Source: Maridesulfovibrio bastinii DSM 16055
Lineage (GTDB): Bacteria > Desulfobacterota > Desulfovibrionia > Desulfovibrionales > Desulfovibrionaceae
Assembly: GCF_000429985.1 (NCBI RefSeq)
Contig: NZ_KE387016.1
Coordinates: 125,049-189,048 of the forward strand
DNA: 64,000 bases
Direction: 5' to 3'
Numbering within the stretch: the first letter of the stretch is position 1; the number at the start of each line of letters is the position of its first letter. Shown one piece after another: positions 45,791 through 55,011 of this stretch. The position numbers and the translations under genes were made by a program. The notes under the pieces are model-generated. The model did no database searches. It saw nothing but the letters and a program-made list of their open reading frames with translations, and was not told the DNA's origin.

Positions 45791-46690
45791 ATGCAGCGCT
45801 GTTTTGGGGAAAAATCCTATTCAATTCCCGCTCTAATTTTACTCATACTGATTCTTTCCGTAGGTACCGCTTTTGCCGGTCATGCTCGACCCGAAAAAAA
45901 AGGAATTCTTCTTGTTGCTTTCGGTTCATCTGTTGATTCTGCACAGATTTCATTCAAAGAGATTGATAAGAAAGTTAAAGCTGAGTTCCCGGGAGTTCCT
46001 GTCCATTGGGCTTTCACGTCTTCTATTATCCGTCACAAGCTGGCTAAAACTGAGAATAGAAATATAGACTCTCCATCGATTGCGCTGTCAAAAATGATGG
46101 ATGAGGGTTTTACCGATGTAGCCGTTCAATCACTGCACACAATTCCAGGTGAAGAATATGAAGGTCTGCTGAAAACAGCAGAAGCTTTTGAAGGTATGCC
46201 TAAAGGAATGAAAAAAATTACTGTAGGCAGACCCCTTCTTTATAATGATGGTGATGTAAAAAAAGCTGTTGATGCCCTGATAGCTTCCTTTCCAAAGGGA
46301 ATAAGAGCACAGGATTCAATTGTACTGATGGGACATGGTACACCGAGTCCGGCTAATATTTATTATCCTGCAATTCAATATTATTTGAATCTTAAAGGTT
46401 CCAATATGTTTGTTGGAACCGTTGAGGGATTCCCTTCTCTTGAAAATGTTATGGATAAGCTGCCTTCACCCAAAAAGGGTAAAGTGTATCTGCTGCCTTT
46501 CATGTCTGTAGCCGGAGATCATGCCCATAATGATATGGCTGGCAATGAAGACGACTCATGGAAATCCATCCTCACCAAGGCCGGATATGACTGCGTTCCT
46601 GTAATGAAAGGAACTGCTGAATATCCTGCTGTTGCAGAACTCTGGATTATGCATCTGAAAGACGCATTTAATGCGTTAAGCCATAAGTAA
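45791..46690 (+). CDS. cbiK: Periplasmic sirohydrochlorin cobaltochelatase (CbiK type)
   Basis: Inserts Co2+ into sirohydrochlorin (or a related tetrapyrrole) in the anaerobic cobalamin pathway; 299 residues from ATG 45791 (AGGAG upstream). A signal peptide ending AFA/GHA predicts export, as in the periplasmic CbiK of Desulfovibrio, which is also known to bind haem. The chelatase core starts KKGILLVAFGSS; the metal-site residues are His in LMGHGTPSPAN, Glu in GTVEGFPS, and His in SVAGDHAHNDMAG. An upstream in-frame Met at 45746 lies in the riboswitch tail and is rejected. Neighbours are a BtuCDF-type importer and cbiL. Confidence 0.93.
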   Translation: MQRCFGEKSYSIPALILLILILSVGTAFAGHARPEKKGILLVAFGSSVDSAQISFKEIDKKVKAEFPGVPVHWAFTSSIIRHKLAKTENRNIDSPSIALSKMMDEGFTDVAVQSLHTIPGEEYEGLLKTAEAFEGMPKGMKKITVGRPLLYNDGDVKKAVDALIASFPKGIRAQDSIVLMGHGTPSPANIYYPAIQYYLNLKGSNMFVGTVEGFPSLENVMDKLPSPKKGKVYLLPFMSVAGDHAHNDMAGNEDDSWKSILTKAGYDCVPVMKGTAEYPAVAELWIMHLKDAFNALSHK

Positions 46691-46704
46691 ATTATACAGG
46701 CGGT

Positions 46705-47766
46705 ATGATGAGGAATTACGGAAACAGGGTCGAAGCGGCAGCAGTTGGTCTGCTGATTGCTGGTACATGTTTCTCACTTGTCGCCGCCTGTTTTTTTGGT
46801 CCGTACGATATCTCCGTTATACAGGTTTTAAACGTGCTTGCGGACCAGCTTGGCTTTGTAAATTCAACCAGAATTGATAGCGCTGTAAGGTTTGTCGTCA
46901 TTGATCTGCGTTTTGGCAGAATTTGTCTGGCTTTTTTGTGTGGCTCATCGTTATCAATGGCCGGAGTTGTTTATCAGGGGGTTTTAAGAAATCCTCTTGC
47001 AGATCCATTTACTCTTGGAGTCAGCAGCGGTGCTGCTTTTGGCGCTTCTCTAGCTATTTTTTTAGGTTCGATCCCATTGCTTTCATTTCTGTGGAACTGT
47101 CTGGGCTCATTGTTTCTTCCGCTGGCAGCGCTTGCCGGGGCTTTAGTTGCTCTTACTGCTGTTCTTTCTCTTGGAAGCATAGGAGGTCGGATCAGCCGCG
47201 AGACTATCGTTTTAGCCGGGATAATTGTTTCAACCTTTCTGGCTGCTTTGATTTCTCTGCTTAAATCTCTGGATGAAGATTCTGTCAGCAGTATTGTGTT
47301 CTGGATAATGGGCAGTTTTCAGGGACGCGGATGGGAGCATGTCTATCTGTTGTTACCATACGCGGCTGTTGGATTTCTGCTTGTTTTTTTCTATTCGCGC
47401 GAGCTGGATATTCTGTCTCTCGGTGATAATGAAGCGTGTCATCTCGGAGTGAATGTTACCAGATCGCGACTTGTACTGTTGCTTGGAGCAAGTCTTGTTA
47501 CCGGAGCTGCGGTTGCTGTTTCCGGAGTAATCGGGTTTATAGGTCTGGTTGTTCCCCATCTGGTCAGGATGTTGTTCGGCTCCAGACACAGACCATTACT
47601 AATATTATCTTCACTGCTTGGAGGTCTTCTTCTTGTCTGGTCTGATGTACTGGCCAGAACAATTCTTTCCGGGGGTGAAGAACTTCCTGTAGGTGTTGTC
47701 ACAGCTATGCTTGGAGGTCCTTTTTTCTGTCTTATTCTCAGAGCATATAAAAAGGTGCATTTGTGA
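46705..47766 (+). CDS. BtuC/FecCD-type ABC permease
   Basis: Permease of a siderophore/haem/corrinoid-type ABC importer, 353 residues with about ten membrane helices. Family features: FGRICLAFLCGSSLSMAGVVYQGVLRNPLADPFTLGVSSGAAFGA near residue 75-120 (in outline), and VAVSGVIGFIGLVVPHLVRMLFG, the coupling region. AGGCGG precedes the ATG. Position after a B12 riboswitch and cbiK favours cobalt-tetrapyrrole or corrinoid uptake; iron-compound uptake is the alternative. The stop overlaps the next start (GTGATG). Confidence 0.9.
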   Translation: MMRNYGNRVEAAAVGLLIAGTCFSLVAACFFGPYDISVIQVLNVLADQLGFVNSTRIDSAVRFVVIDLRFGRICLAFLCGSSLSMAGVVYQGVLRNPLADPFTLGVSSGAAFGASLAIFLGSIPLLSFLWNCLGSLFLPLAALAGALVALTAVLSLGSIGGRISRETIVLAGIIVSTFLAALISLLKSLDEDSVSSIVFWIMGSFQGRGWEHVYLLLPYAAVGFLLVFFYSRELDILSLGDNEACHLGVNVTRSRLVLLLGASLVTGAAVAVSGVIGFIGLVVPHLVRMLFGSRHRPLLILSSLLGGLLLVWSDVLARTILSGGEELPVGVVTAMLGGPFFCLILRAYKKVHL

Positions 47767-48584
47767 TGATAAGCATGGAAAAAGTTTATTCAGGATATGG
47801 CGAGAGAGACATCCTCAAGGACATAAATCTTGATTTCAGAAAAGGGGAAATGGTTGCTGTTCTGGGGCCAAATGGAAGTGGTAAAACAACACTTGTTTCA
47901 ACCATATCCGGTATCCTTTCTCCAAGCCTTGGTTCGGTTAAAATTTTAAATAGATCTGCAAGAGAATATTCACGAAAAGATTTAGCCAGAATAATGGCAG
48001 TTATCCCCCAGCGAGTTGAATTATCTTTTGATATAACTGTAAGGGATATGGTTTTAATGGGTCGGTATGCTTACACTGGATGGTTTTCCGGCTACGGCAA
48101 TGAAGATTACAGTAAATGTTTTGAAGCAATGGAAAAAACATCTGTTGCTCATTTGGCCGACCGAAGTATTAAAGTCCTTTCTGGTGGAGAGTTTCAGCGC
48201 GTACTTATCGCAAGGGCTGTTGCTCAGGCCACTTCAATGATGATTCTTGATGAAGCAGCTTCGGGAATTGATGTTTCCGGTAAAATAGAGATTTTTAACT
48301 TGTTGCGCTTACTGGCTTCAGGTGGAACTGGAATAATAAGTGTTATCCATGATTTAAATCTTGCATCAGTTTATTTTGATCGGCTTATTTTTTTTAAAAA
48401 TGGTCAGGTTGTCCTTGATGGAAAACCTTCTGAGATCATTACTGAGGAGAATATTGCTTATGTCTATGATGCCGATGTCAGGATTGTTAAGCATCCTGAA
48501 CTTGGGCTTCCGCAAGTGCTTTTTAATCCTGCTGCTGTCGATACTGTGTGCAGGAACAGCAAATGCAGGAATAAAGATAGTTGA
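47766..48584 (+). CDS. BtuD/FepC-type ABC ATP-binding protein
   Basis: ATPase of the same importer, 272 residues. Walker A is GPNGSGKTT near residue 39, signature LSGGEFQRVLIARAVAQ, Walker B MMILDEAASGID (Ala replaces the usual Pro after DE), switch His in SVIHDLNLA. I start at ATG 47766, which overlaps the permease stop; the GTG just before is possible. Its 3' end overlaps the next gene by 125 bases in a different frame. Confidence 0.92.
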   Translation: MISMEKVYSGYGERDILKDINLDFRKGEMVAVLGPNGSGKTTLVSTISGILSPSLGSVKILNRSAREYSRKDLARIMAVIPQRVELSFDITVRDMVLMGRYAYTGWFSGYGNEDYSKCFEAMEKTSVAHLADRSIKVLSGGEFQRVLIARAVAQATSMMILDEAASGIDVSGKIEIFNLLRLLASGGTGIISVIHDLNLASVYFDRLIFFKNGQVVLDGKPSEIITEENIAYVYDADVRIVKHPELGLPQVLFNPAAVDTVCRNSKCRNKDS

Positions 48585-49383
48585 TGATTTTGGCAGGACG
48601 GTTGAGATTCAACATCCCGCCGAAAAGATAATAGCCTTATACGGCTCTTTTAATGAAATTATTTATGCAATGGGGCAGGGAAACAGGTTAATTGCGAGAA
48701 CCGCTGCGGATAATTATCCCTCACAGATTCTTAAACTTCCTTCAATCGGTACCCACATGAGGCCGAATGTTGAACTCATAACCTCCCTTAAGCCTGACCT
48801 TATTCTACAAATGGCAGGTCGTCCCAAAGCGTTGACCGTACTTGATCCATTGGAAAAATTTGGTATTCCGTGCGCTGTTTTTAAAGTGTCTTCGTTTGCT
48901 GATCTTTTCAGTGTAATAAAGCGGCTTGGGGTTTTAACCGGATCTGAGTCCGGAGCCTCAGATTTAATAGAAAATATGAAAGGACGTTTATCGGCTGTTC
49001 GTTCAAAGATTGAATCCGGCAGTCAGCCAACTGTTTTTTTTGAAATACGTTACCCTAATCTTCTGGGAGCTGGTAACGCCTCTATTGTTAACGATATTAT
49101 CAATAAATCAGGTGGAATAAATTGTATTAAAGCAAATAAAAAAATAAGTCGTATCGGTGAGGAAGAGCTTATGAAGCTTAATCCTGATGTTTATATATAT
49201 CAAAAAGGACGCATGAATCCTTCTCCGGTTTCTCCAGCTAAAAGAAAGCTGTTCAGCATGCTTGGTGCAGTAAAAAATAATCGAATTTATGAAGTGGATG
49301 AATCTGTTTTTTCGCGTCCGGGACCTCGAAATGTTGATGCTGTGGAAATCCTGTCCGAAATTCTCAGTAGTAAAGGTAATTAA
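48460..49383 (+). CDS. BtuF/FecB-type periplasmic substrate-binding protein
   Basis: Binding protein of the importer, about 307 residues. GAGGAG at 48444-48449 serves the ATG at 48460, giving a signal peptide (hydrophobic FLILLLSILCAGTANA, cleavage before GIKIVDDFG). The mature part is a helical-backbone binding protein: DDFGRTVEIQHPAEKIIALYGSFNEIIYAMG, then PDLILQMAG and the C-terminal lobe. Signal-peptide codons lie entirely inside the upstream ATPase gene in another frame; the next Met after the signal would remove export. A frame extending to 48361 has no ribosome site. Confidence 0.88.
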   Translation: MSMMPMSGLLSILNLGFRKCFLILLLSILCAGTANAGIKIVDDFGRTVEIQHPAEKIIALYGSFNEIIYAMGQGNRLIARTAADNYPSQILKLPSIGTHMRPNVELITSLKPDLILQMAGRPKALTVLDPLEKFGIPCAVFKVSSFADLFSVIKRLGVLTGSESGASDLIENMKGRLSAVRSKIESGSQPTVFFEIRYPNLLGAGNASIVNDIINKSGGINCIKANKKISRIGEEELMKLNPDVYIYQKGRMNPSPVSPAKRKLFSMLGAVKNNRIYEVDESVFSRPGPRNVDAVEILSEILSSKGN

Positions 49384-49386
49384 AGA

Positions 49387-50097
49387 ATGAATAAATATGG
49401 TAAATTGTATGGAATAGGTGTCGGACCGGGTGATCCCGAGCTTCTGACAGTTAAAGCAGTAAAGATACTTGCCGCGGTGGATGTTGTTCTTGCCGCAGCT
49501 TCAACTAAAAATGAATATTCACGGTCGCTTGATATTGCCATGCAGTATATTGGTGGTAATTGTGAAATTATAAAGGTCAGCTATCCAATGACCAGAGATA
49601 AAAAAATACTGGATAGAGCCTGGGAAGAGAATGCCGATTTGGCAGCAGAATTCCTTAAGAGTGGTAAGAATGTGGCCTTTCTCACTTTGGGTGATCCACT
49701 CATATATTCAACTTTTGGATATATGCTACGGACTATTTCAAAAAGTTATCCCCAATTTGATGTTGAAATCATACCGGGAATAACTTCGTATCAGGCTGCC
49801 GCGGCTGAAACCGGGACTATCCTTGTTGAATCCGGTCAGAATCTACTGCTCACTTCAGGGGTTGCAGATGAAGCAAAATTTAAACAGAGTATGGAGCAGA
49901 GTGACAACGTTGTTATTCTTAAAGCTTACAGAAACTTTGTTGAACTTCGTGGTGCGGTGATGGCTTTAAGTGATAAATATAATTCAAAGTTTATCAGCAG
50001 ATTAGGTCTTGATGGGGAGCAGATATTTGATGATATTTCAGCTGTACCGGAAAAGACTCATTATCTTTCATTAATGCTGTTGACCGCAGCTTCTTAA
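49387..50097 (+). CDS. cbiL: Precorrin-2/cobalt-factor II C20-methyltransferase
   Basis: SAM-dependent methylation of C20 in the corrin ring, the step after cobalt insertion in the anaerobic route; 236 residues. It has the tetrapyrrole methylase fold: GKLYGIGVGPGDPELLTVKAVK at the N-terminus, NVAFLTLGDPLIYSTFGYM in the middle and VEIIPGITSYQAAAA. It is 3 bases after the binding protein gene, ending the riboswitch-controlled unit. Co-location with cbiK fits: CbiK provides Co-sirohydrochlorin, its substrate. Confidence 0.93.
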   Translation: MNKYGKLYGIGVGPGDPELLTVKAVKILAAVDVVLAAASTKNEYSRSLDIAMQYIGGNCEIIKVSYPMTRDKKILDRAWEENADLAAEFLKSGKNVAFLTLGDPLIYSTFGYMLRTISKSYPQFDVEIIPGITSYQAAAAETGTILVESGQNLLLTSGVADEAKFKQSMEQSDNVVILKAYRNFVELRGAVMALSDKYNSKFISRLGLDGEQIFDDISAVPEKTHYLSLMLLTAAS

Positions 50098-50366
50098 ATT
50101 GTTGCCATAAGTTTTTTAGACTCCTGCTCAAGGAAGTCTTTTTTTTGCGAAGCCGGCCTTTGTTTGGTAAGATTTTCCAGACGACAGGCCGCGCTTCTAT
50201 CTGGAACTTCCATTACCGTTTCAAATATAACAGGTCTTCGCGGAGAGGTGTACTTAGCCCCTTTCCCTGAATTATGTTCCTTTAATCTTCTTTGAGGATC
50301 TGTGGTTATTCCGCAATAAAGAGAGTTATCAGAGCATCGCAGCAGATAGACATACCATTTGGTCAT
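50094..50366 (-). CDS. GIY-YIG nuclease-family small protein
   Basis: A 90-residue GIY-YIG domain of the UPF0213/YhbQ kind. WYVYLLRC and LYCGITTDPQRRLKEHN give the GIY-YIG-equivalent pair and the catalytic Arg; GKGAKYTSPRRPV follows; a Glu in ACRLENLTKQ completes the site. I start at ATG 50366 after AGGAT; upstream residues to 50411 are not family-like. It converges on cbiL with a 4-base overlap. Likely nucleic-acid acting; exact role unknown. Confidence 0.87.
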   Translation of the reverse strand: MTKWYVYLLRCSDNSLYCGITTDPQRRLKEHNSGKGAKYTSPRRPVIFETVMEVPDRSAACRLENLTKQRPASQKKDFLEQESKKLMATI

Positions 50367-50564
50367 ATCAATTATCCTACAATTAAATTTGAGAACGGTC
50401 AAAATACCCATTTGTTACGGGCAGGAAAATAATTATTTTTATTAATTATTATTACCTTGTCATTTGCTAAAAATTGATGGTTCCTATTTCACTTGCATTC
50501 ATGCCGTCTTGATTATACTTTCGCCTGCTCAAAGAGTTTTTTATTTTTCAAAAAGAGGTTTTTT

Positions 50565-52562
50565 ATGTCCCGCATAACAGTCCAATCTGTCAGCAAGTCC
50601 TATAACGGAGAGGATTTGTTTGAAGATTTATCATTTGAAGTTTCCTCCGGAATGCGGGTTGCTGTTACAGGTCCCAATGGCTGTGGTAAATCTACTTTAT
50701 TGAAGCTCATAGCCGGTCGGATTGAACCGGATGGTGGTTCTGTTTCTTTTTCTCAGGGGGCCAGACTTGGTTATGTAGCTCAGGAACTTGGTGAGGATGA
50801 TCTATGCAGAGGTCTGTTGAGCTGGGTTCTCGCTGCACTTCCTTCATGGAATAAAATCTGGGAAGACTGGGATAAGGCAGCCGAAACAAATGATATCGCC
50901 CTGATGGAACGTTTGTCTAACAGGCAGCATGAGCTTGAAATACAATTCGGTTACAACCCTGAGCATAAAGCCAGAACTATTTTAACCGGTCTGGGCTTTT
51001 CTGAAGAATCTTTATTATGCAAGCTTCAGGAACTAAGCGGTGGCTGGCGCGAGAGAGCCAAGCTGGCAAGAGTTTTGTTACAGGGAGCAGACCTGTTGCT
51101 GCTTGATGAACCGACAAACCATCTTGATCTTGAAGCTGTTGAATGGTTGGAAAGTTATCTTTTGAGTTTTAGAGGTGCCGTAGTTTATGTGGCCCATGAT
51201 AGAGTCTTTTTAGACAGAGTCGGAACCCATGTCCTGTTTTTAGGTTCAGGACGTCCGGTGCTTCGCAGAGGTTCATTCACGGAATATCTTGAGTGGCAGG
51301 CTGAAAATGCGATGCAGCGTAGTCGTGAAGCAGCTAAGCTTTCTGCTAGAATTGAAAATGAATACAGCTATATCCGCCGATTCAGAGTAAAAGCAAGAAA
51401 AGCTGCTCAGGCTCAGTCTAAACTTAAGAAGGTTGAAAAGCTTGAGGAAGAACTAAGTCGATTGCAGGATGAAGCCAGTCTGAACAGATCCGGGCGAAGC
51501 TTAAATTTTCGTCTTCCCCCGACTTCACGAGGTGATAAGGCTGCGATTAATGTTGTTGATTTGGAATTTTCTTATGACGGCAAGCCTCCTTCAATCTGGC
51601 CTAAATTAAGCTTTCAACTGTTCCGAGGACGTAAAATAGCTCTTGCAGCTCCAAATGGAGCTGGAAAATCTACCTTGCTTAAAGTTGTGATAGGTGAGCT
51701 TGAAGCTTTTTCCGGGAGTGCTAAAATAGGTCCAAACACGACTATGGCCTATTTCAGCCAGCACCAGAGCGATATTTTGAGAACTGATTCAACGGTAATC
51801 AGTGAAATAAGAAGGTTAAGCGACCCCAAGACCACTGACGAGCAGTTAAAAAGCGTTCTAGGGCTTTTTCTGCTGGGAGAAGGATATTTTGAAAGGCCTG
51901 TTTCAGCTCTTTCTGGTGGAGAAAAAAACAGACTTGTCCTTTCAAGCCTTTTTCTTTCCAGAGCTAATCTGCTTATTCTGGACGAACCAACCAACCATTT
52001 AGATCTGGAAAGCCGTGAGGGGCTGGTTAAAGCCCTGAATGATTATGACGGAACTTTATTTTTTGTAGCGCATGACAGATATCTGCTAAGTGAAGTTGCA
52101 GAAGAAATCTGGGCTTTAACTGACAGTGGTATAAGAAGTTTTCATTCATTTGCTGAGTACGATGAATACCGTAAGGCAAAAAATAAGCAGGCTGACAGTT
52201 CAACTGAAGGTGAAAAGCAACCGGTAGCTGTAAAAGAAGAAAAACGCAGGCTTACCAAAGAAGATAAGCGTAAGCAGGCTGAAATAAGGAACAAACTTTA
52301 CAAAGAGCTTAAACCCAAAACTGAAAAATATTCTAAACTTGAGTCTGAGCTTGAAAAAGTACTTGAAGATCAGTCTGAAATGGAGGAAAAGCTTAACGAC
52401 CCCTCCCTCTATGAAAACCCTGCATCGGCTCTGGAGCTTAATTCAAAGTACACAGAGGCAAGCAGTTGGGCTGAATCATTGATGGAACAGATGGCTGTTC
52501 TTGAAGATGAAATCTCAGCTTTGGAAGCTAAAAAGGCGGAACTTCTTGAGGGTGGAGATTGA
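50565..52562 (+). CDS. ABC-F family ATPase (translation-associated)
   Basis: A soluble tandem ABC ATPase of 665 residues without membrane segments, as in the ABC-F group that acts on the ribosome. Domain 1: GPNGCGKST near residue 37, LSGGWRERAKLARVLL, LLLDEPTNHLDLEAVEWLE. The inter-domain linker (about 245-325) is highly charged and helical. Domain 2: APNGAGKST, LSGGEKNRLVLSSLFL, LILDEPTNHLDLESREGL. A C-terminal Lys/Glu-rich coiled coil (about 545-665) resembles that of Uup/YheS-type proteins. Start is ATG 50565 after GAGG. It is next to a Nudix gene, overlapping slightly. Confidence 0.93.
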   Translation: MSRITVQSVSKSYNGEDLFEDLSFEVSSGMRVAVTGPNGCGKSTLLKLIAGRIEPDGGSVSFSQGARLGYVAQELGEDDLCRGLLSWVLAALPSWNKIWEDWDKAAETNDIALMERLSNRQHELEIQFGYNPEHKARTILTGLGFSEESLLCKLQELSGGWRERAKLARVLLQGADLLLLDEPTNHLDLEAVEWLESYLLSFRGAVVYVAHDRVFLDRVGTHVLFLGSGRPVLRRGSFTEYLEWQAENAMQRSREAAKLSARIENEYSYIRRFRVKARKAAQAQSKLKKVEKLEEELSRLQDEASLNRSGRSLNFRLPPTSRGDKAAINVVDLEFSYDGKPPSIWPKLSFQLFRGRKIALAAPNGAGKSTLLKVVIGELEAFSGSAKIGPNTTMAYFSQHQSDILRTDSTVISEIRRLSDPKTTDEQLKSVLGLFLLGEGYFERPVSALSGGEKNRLVLSSLFLSRANLLILDEPTNHLDLESREGLVKALNDYDGTLFFVAHDRYLLSEVAEEIWALTDSGIRSFHSFAEYDEYRKAKNKQADSSTEGEKQPVAVKEEKRRLTKEDKRKQAEIRNKLYKELKPKTEKYSKLESELEKVLEDQSEMEEKLNDPSLYENPASALELNSKYTEASSWAESLMEQMAVLEDEISALEAKKAELLEGGD

Positions 52563-52564
52563 TT

Positions 52565-52969
52565 ATGTCTCAAGAGAAACCCATTGAAGTTGTTGCAGGA
52601 ATTATATGGAGAGATGACCTTTTCCTTTCAGCGGAGCGGCCGGTTGGCAAAGATTATGCTGGTTGGTGGGAATTCCCCGGTGGCAAAGTTGAACCGGGTG
52701 AGACTCTTGGAGAAGCTCTTGTCAGGGAACTTCAGGAAGAATTGGGCATAACAGCCTCTAAATTTGAATTATGGCTTGAAAAGATAGTAGAATATCCTGA
52801 ATATACTGTCAGATTGCATTTTTTTGATGTCTGGAAATTTGAAGGTGAAGTTTCTTCATGTGAAGGACAGAAGTTTGACTGGTTCAAAATTTCAGACTCT
52901 CCATCTGTCAGGTTTCTTCCGGTTAATAATGAGATTTTGAGACTTTTGCGAAATAGGGAAAGTCGGTAA
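52565..52969 (+). CDS. MutT-type Nudix hydrolase
   Basis: A 134-residue Nudix enzyme, probably a cleaner of oxidised nucleotides such as 8-oxo-dGTP. The Nudix box is complete: GGKVEPGETLGEALVRELQEELGI (residues about 38-60, in outline Gx5Ex7REUxEExGU). VVAGIIWRDDLFLSAERP and WWEFPGGK match MutT. Start ATG 52565 after GGTGGAG; it follows the ABC-F stop by 2 bases. Confidence 0.92.
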   Translation: MSQEKPIEVVAGIIWRDDLFLSAERPVGKDYAGWWEFPGGKVEPGETLGEALVRELQEELGITASKFELWLEKIVEYPEYTVRLHFFDVWKFEGEVSSCEGQKFDWFKISDSPSVRFLPVNNEILRLLRNRESR

Positions 52970-53022
52970 TATCTCCAGTTGTTGAAGTTTATTTATAGTG
53001 TAATGTTTTATGGAGATAGCTA

Positions 53023-53895
53023 ATGAAAATAGCCGATATAATTAATAAAGATAAGCCTTTTATCTCGCTTGAATTTTTCCCTCCAAAAGATAGAGGATCA
53101 TGGCCGTCTTTTTTTGAAGTTGTAGACAGGCTGAAAGTTTTAAATCCTCTTTTTGCTTCGGTTACTTATGGGGCCGGCGGAGGCACTCAGGACAATTCTC
53201 TGGATATTGTAAAAATTTTAAAGTCAGAAAAGGGGATTGAGCCGTTAGCCCATCTTACAAGTGTAGGTGCTGACGAAGGTAAAATCGGGTCTTTTTTAGA
53301 CAGTCTTAGTGAAGCAGGGGTGCAAAATGTGCTTGCTTTACGTGGAGATCCCCCTAAAAACGTCGAAGGATTTGACTTTAACAAACAAAGCTTTAAACAT
53401 GCTTCTGATCTGGTGACTTTCATCAAAAACAGGCATCCTGAATTATGCGTAGCTGTAGCAGGATACCCTGAAGCCCATGTGGAATCTCCTTCAATCAAAG
53501 AAGATTTTAAATGGATGAAATATAAAATTGAAGAAGGCGGCGATTTTATTATTACCCAGCTGTTTTTTGATAACAGGGTATATTTTGACTTCGTGGACAG
53601 ACTTTCCGGGATGAACATAAATGTTCCGGTAATTCCCGGTATACTTCCAATTATGAGTCTTAAATCAGCTAAATTCATTCTTTCACTGTGTGGTGCTGCC
53701 ATACCCGGTAAATTTTTAAGCTCTCTAGAAAAGGCTTATGAAGAAGGCGGGGATGAAGCCGTATACAGGCTTGGTATAGATTACGCTAAGAAGCAGGCGA
53801 AGGAGTTGCTTGAAAAAGGAGTTCCGGGAGTACATCTATACACGCTTAATAAAGCTGAAGCCTGTCTGGAAATCGGTCATAGTCTCGGCTTCTAA
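53023..53895 (+). CDS. metF: 5,10-methylenetetrahydrofolate reductase
   Basis: Reduces methylene- to methyl-tetrahydrofolate for methionine synthesis and, in anaerobes, for the methyl branch of C1 metabolism; 290 residues. FISLEFFPPKDRGSW holds the conserved Glu, YGAGGGTQDNSLDIV, ALRGDPPK, and the FAD/substrate segments EEGGDFIITQLFFDN and PVIPGILPI are intact. GGAG precedes the ATG. Flavin-dependent cytosolic enzyme; no zinc- or ferredoxin-linked partner gene (MetV) is next to it. Confidence 0.96.
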   Translation: MKIADIINKDKPFISLEFFPPKDRGSWPSFFEVVDRLKVLNPLFASVTYGAGGGTQDNSLDIVKILKSEKGIEPLAHLTSVGADEGKIGSFLDSLSEAGVQNVLALRGDPPKNVEGFDFNKQSFKHASDLVTFIKNRHPELCVAVAGYPEAHVESPSIKEDFKWMKYKIEEGGDFIITQLFFDNRVYFDFVDRLSGMNINVPVIPGILPIMSLKSAKFILSLCGAAIPGKFLSSLEKAYEEGGDEAVYRLGIDYAKKQAKELLEKGVPGVHLYTLNKAEACLEIGHSLGF

Positions 53896-53947
53896 AAGAT
53901 TCCGTATGGCCTGTGTTTATTATTGGTAACAAACTTGGAGGTTAACG

Positions 53948-54976
53948 ATGAGTACCAAGAATCCCAGAGTTGCAGTTGTTGGTGCAACCGGAGCTGTGGG
54001 GCGTGAAATGCTCAGCATTCTTGAGCAGAGAAATTTTCCGGCATCTGAAATTGTACCTTTTGCTTCTTCACGTTCTGTAGGGATAAAACTGCCCTTTGCC
54101 GGTGAAGAACTTACCGTTGTCGAACTTAAAGAAGATTCTTTTAAAGGGTTCGACCTTGCTCTTTTTTCAGCTGGCGGCGGCACCTCCACAAAGTTTGCGC
54201 CTCTGGCTGCTGAACAGGGATGCGTAGTTGTAGATAACTCCAGTGCATGGCGCATGGACCCTAAAAAGCCGCTTGTTGTTCCTGAAGTCAATCCTCAGGA
54301 TCTTGACTGGCATGATGGTATCATAGCCAATCCGAACTGCTCTACAATTCAGATGGTTGTTGCTTTGCAGCCTATTCATAAAGCTGCAAAGATTAAACGT
54401 ATTGTGGTTTCTACATATCAGGCTGTTTCTGGATCAGGGCAGAAAGCTATAAATGAGCTTGAAACTCAGGTGAGCAGACTTTTTAATGGAAAAAGCATTG
54501 TACCGGATGTTTACCCACATCAGATTGCTTTTAACTGCCTGCCTCAGATCGACGTCTTTCTTGACAATGGTTACACCAAAGAAGAAATGAAAATGGTTAA
54601 CGAAACTGTTAAGATTATGGGCGATGAAAGTATAAAAGTTACCGCCACAACAGTACGTGTTCCAGTTTTTTATGCTCATTCAGAAGCAGTAAATATTGAA
54701 ACTGAGAAAAAACTTACACCGGAAGAATGCAGAAATATTCTTGCTGGAGCTCCGGGAATAACTGTTGCCGATTATCCCGAAAAAAGTCTTTATCCTATGG
54801 CTATCGAAGCTACTGGTGAGGACGATGTTTTTGTTGGAAGAATTCGTGAGGACTTTACGGTTGATAACGGCCTCAATATGTGGATTGTTTCCGATAACAT
54901 TCGCAAGGGTGCAGCTCTTAATACCATCCAGATAGCTGAAACTCTGATTGAACGCGATCTTTTAAGGGTTCCTTAA
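53948..54976 (+). CDS. asd: Aspartate-semialdehyde dehydrogenase
   Basis: Second step of the aspartate pathway leading to lysine, methionine and threonine; 342 residues. NADP-binding loop VVGATGAVGREML at residues 8-20, catalytic Cys131 in ANPNCSTIQMV, and a conserved substrate region TYQAVSGSGQKAI. The catalytic-site His is in RVPVFYAHSEAVNIE. GGAGG precedes the ATG. metF is 52 bases upstream, so the two may share a transcript. Confidence 0.97.
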   Translation: MSTKNPRVAVVGATGAVGREMLSILEQRNFPASEIVPFASSRSVGIKLPFAGEELTVVELKEDSFKGFDLALFSAGGGTSTKFAPLAAEQGCVVVDNSSAWRMDPKKPLVVPEVNPQDLDWHDGIIANPNCSTIQMVVALQPIHKAAKIKRIVVSTYQAVSGSGQKAINELETQVSRLFNGKSIVPDVYPHQIAFNCLPQIDVFLDNGYTKEEMKMVNETVKIMGDESIKVTATTVRVPVFYAHSEAVNIETEKKLTPEECRNILAGAPGITVADYPEKSLYPMAIEATGEDDVFVGRIREDFTVDNGLNMWIVSDNIRKGAALNTIQIAETLIERDLLRVP

Positions 54977-55011
54977 GACTTAAAAGTTCGGACTTTCTCA
55001 TTTAAAATATA

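Noticed and set aside
53187-53702. 171-codon frame opposite metF
   Set aside because: Antisense to a fully conserved enzyme; no domain or start signal.
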